This document shows, piece by piece, positions 5,072 through 5,079 of a stretch of DNA of 5,079 nt. The DNA is from an uncultured Eubacteriales bacterium (GTDB lineage Bacteria; Bacillota; Clostridia; Christensenellales; QALW01), in assembly GCA_900552055.1 (NCBI GenBank), contig URYI01000142.1:1-5079 (forward strand). The letters run 5' to 3'. Made by a program: the position numbers and the translations under genes. The notes under the pieces were generated by a model, which made no database searches, was not told the origin of the DNA, and saw nothing but the letters and a program-made list of their open reading frames with translations. Numbering within the stretch: position 1 is the first letter of the stretch; every line of letters begins with the position of its first letter.

Positions 5072-5079
5072 CGGCAGGC

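Overview
The window holds one complete thiamine (vitamin B1) biosynthesis operon on the + strand. In order it contains a sigma-70/sigma-A type promoter, a TPP riboswitch with an intrinsic terminator, thiC, a 396-bp structured gap, thiM, thiE, a HAD-family phosphatase, thiD, and a strong intrinsic terminator. No protein gene is supported on the minus strand. The short cobalamin-independent-looking ThiC form (435 residues, without the long N-terminal domain of the enterobacterial enzyme), the thiM/thiE/HAD/thiD combination, the AGGAGG-like ribosome binding sites and transcription attenuation by the riboswitch all suggest a low- to mid-GC anaerobic Bacillota, probably a clostridium. That placement is inference; the sequence alone cannot name a species.

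Region by region: positions 1-80 are GC-rich palindromes without a gene. Positions 94-123 are a promoter with two consensus hexamers. Positions 135-222 are the TPP aptamer and 237-269 the attenuator hairpin with its U-run. thiC runs 293-1600. Positions 1601-1996 have no gene but hold nested inverted repeats, with an 80% GC core at 1831-1910. thiM (1997-2821), thiE (2808-3515), the HAD gene (3512-4165) and thiD (4159-4941) overlap end to start and are clearly co-translated. A 29-bp perfect-stem terminator (4924-4986 plus T-run) begins inside the last codons of thiD. Positions 4998-5079 return to GC-rich palindromes related to those in the other two gaps.

Together: ThiC makes HMP-P from aminoimidazole ribotide. 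ThiD phosphorylates HMP and HMP-P to HMP-PP. ThiM phosphorylates salvaged hydroxyethylthiazole. ThiE joins the two halves to thiamine monophosphate (ThMP). The HAD enzyme most likely removes the phosphate from ThMP, giving thiamine for a pyrophosphokinase (ThiN type) encoded elsewhere. No thiazole synthesis genes (thiG, thiH, thiS, thiF) and no thiL lie in the window, so as seen the operon makes the pyrimidine half and salvages the thiazole half.

I found no radically new protein system. The parts most worth a second look are the intergenic GC-rich palindromic repeat family, the inverted-repeat-bounded element between thiC and thiM, the candidate antiterminator pairing in the riboswitch, the palindromic terminator that swallows the end of thiD, and the phosphatase in the operon.
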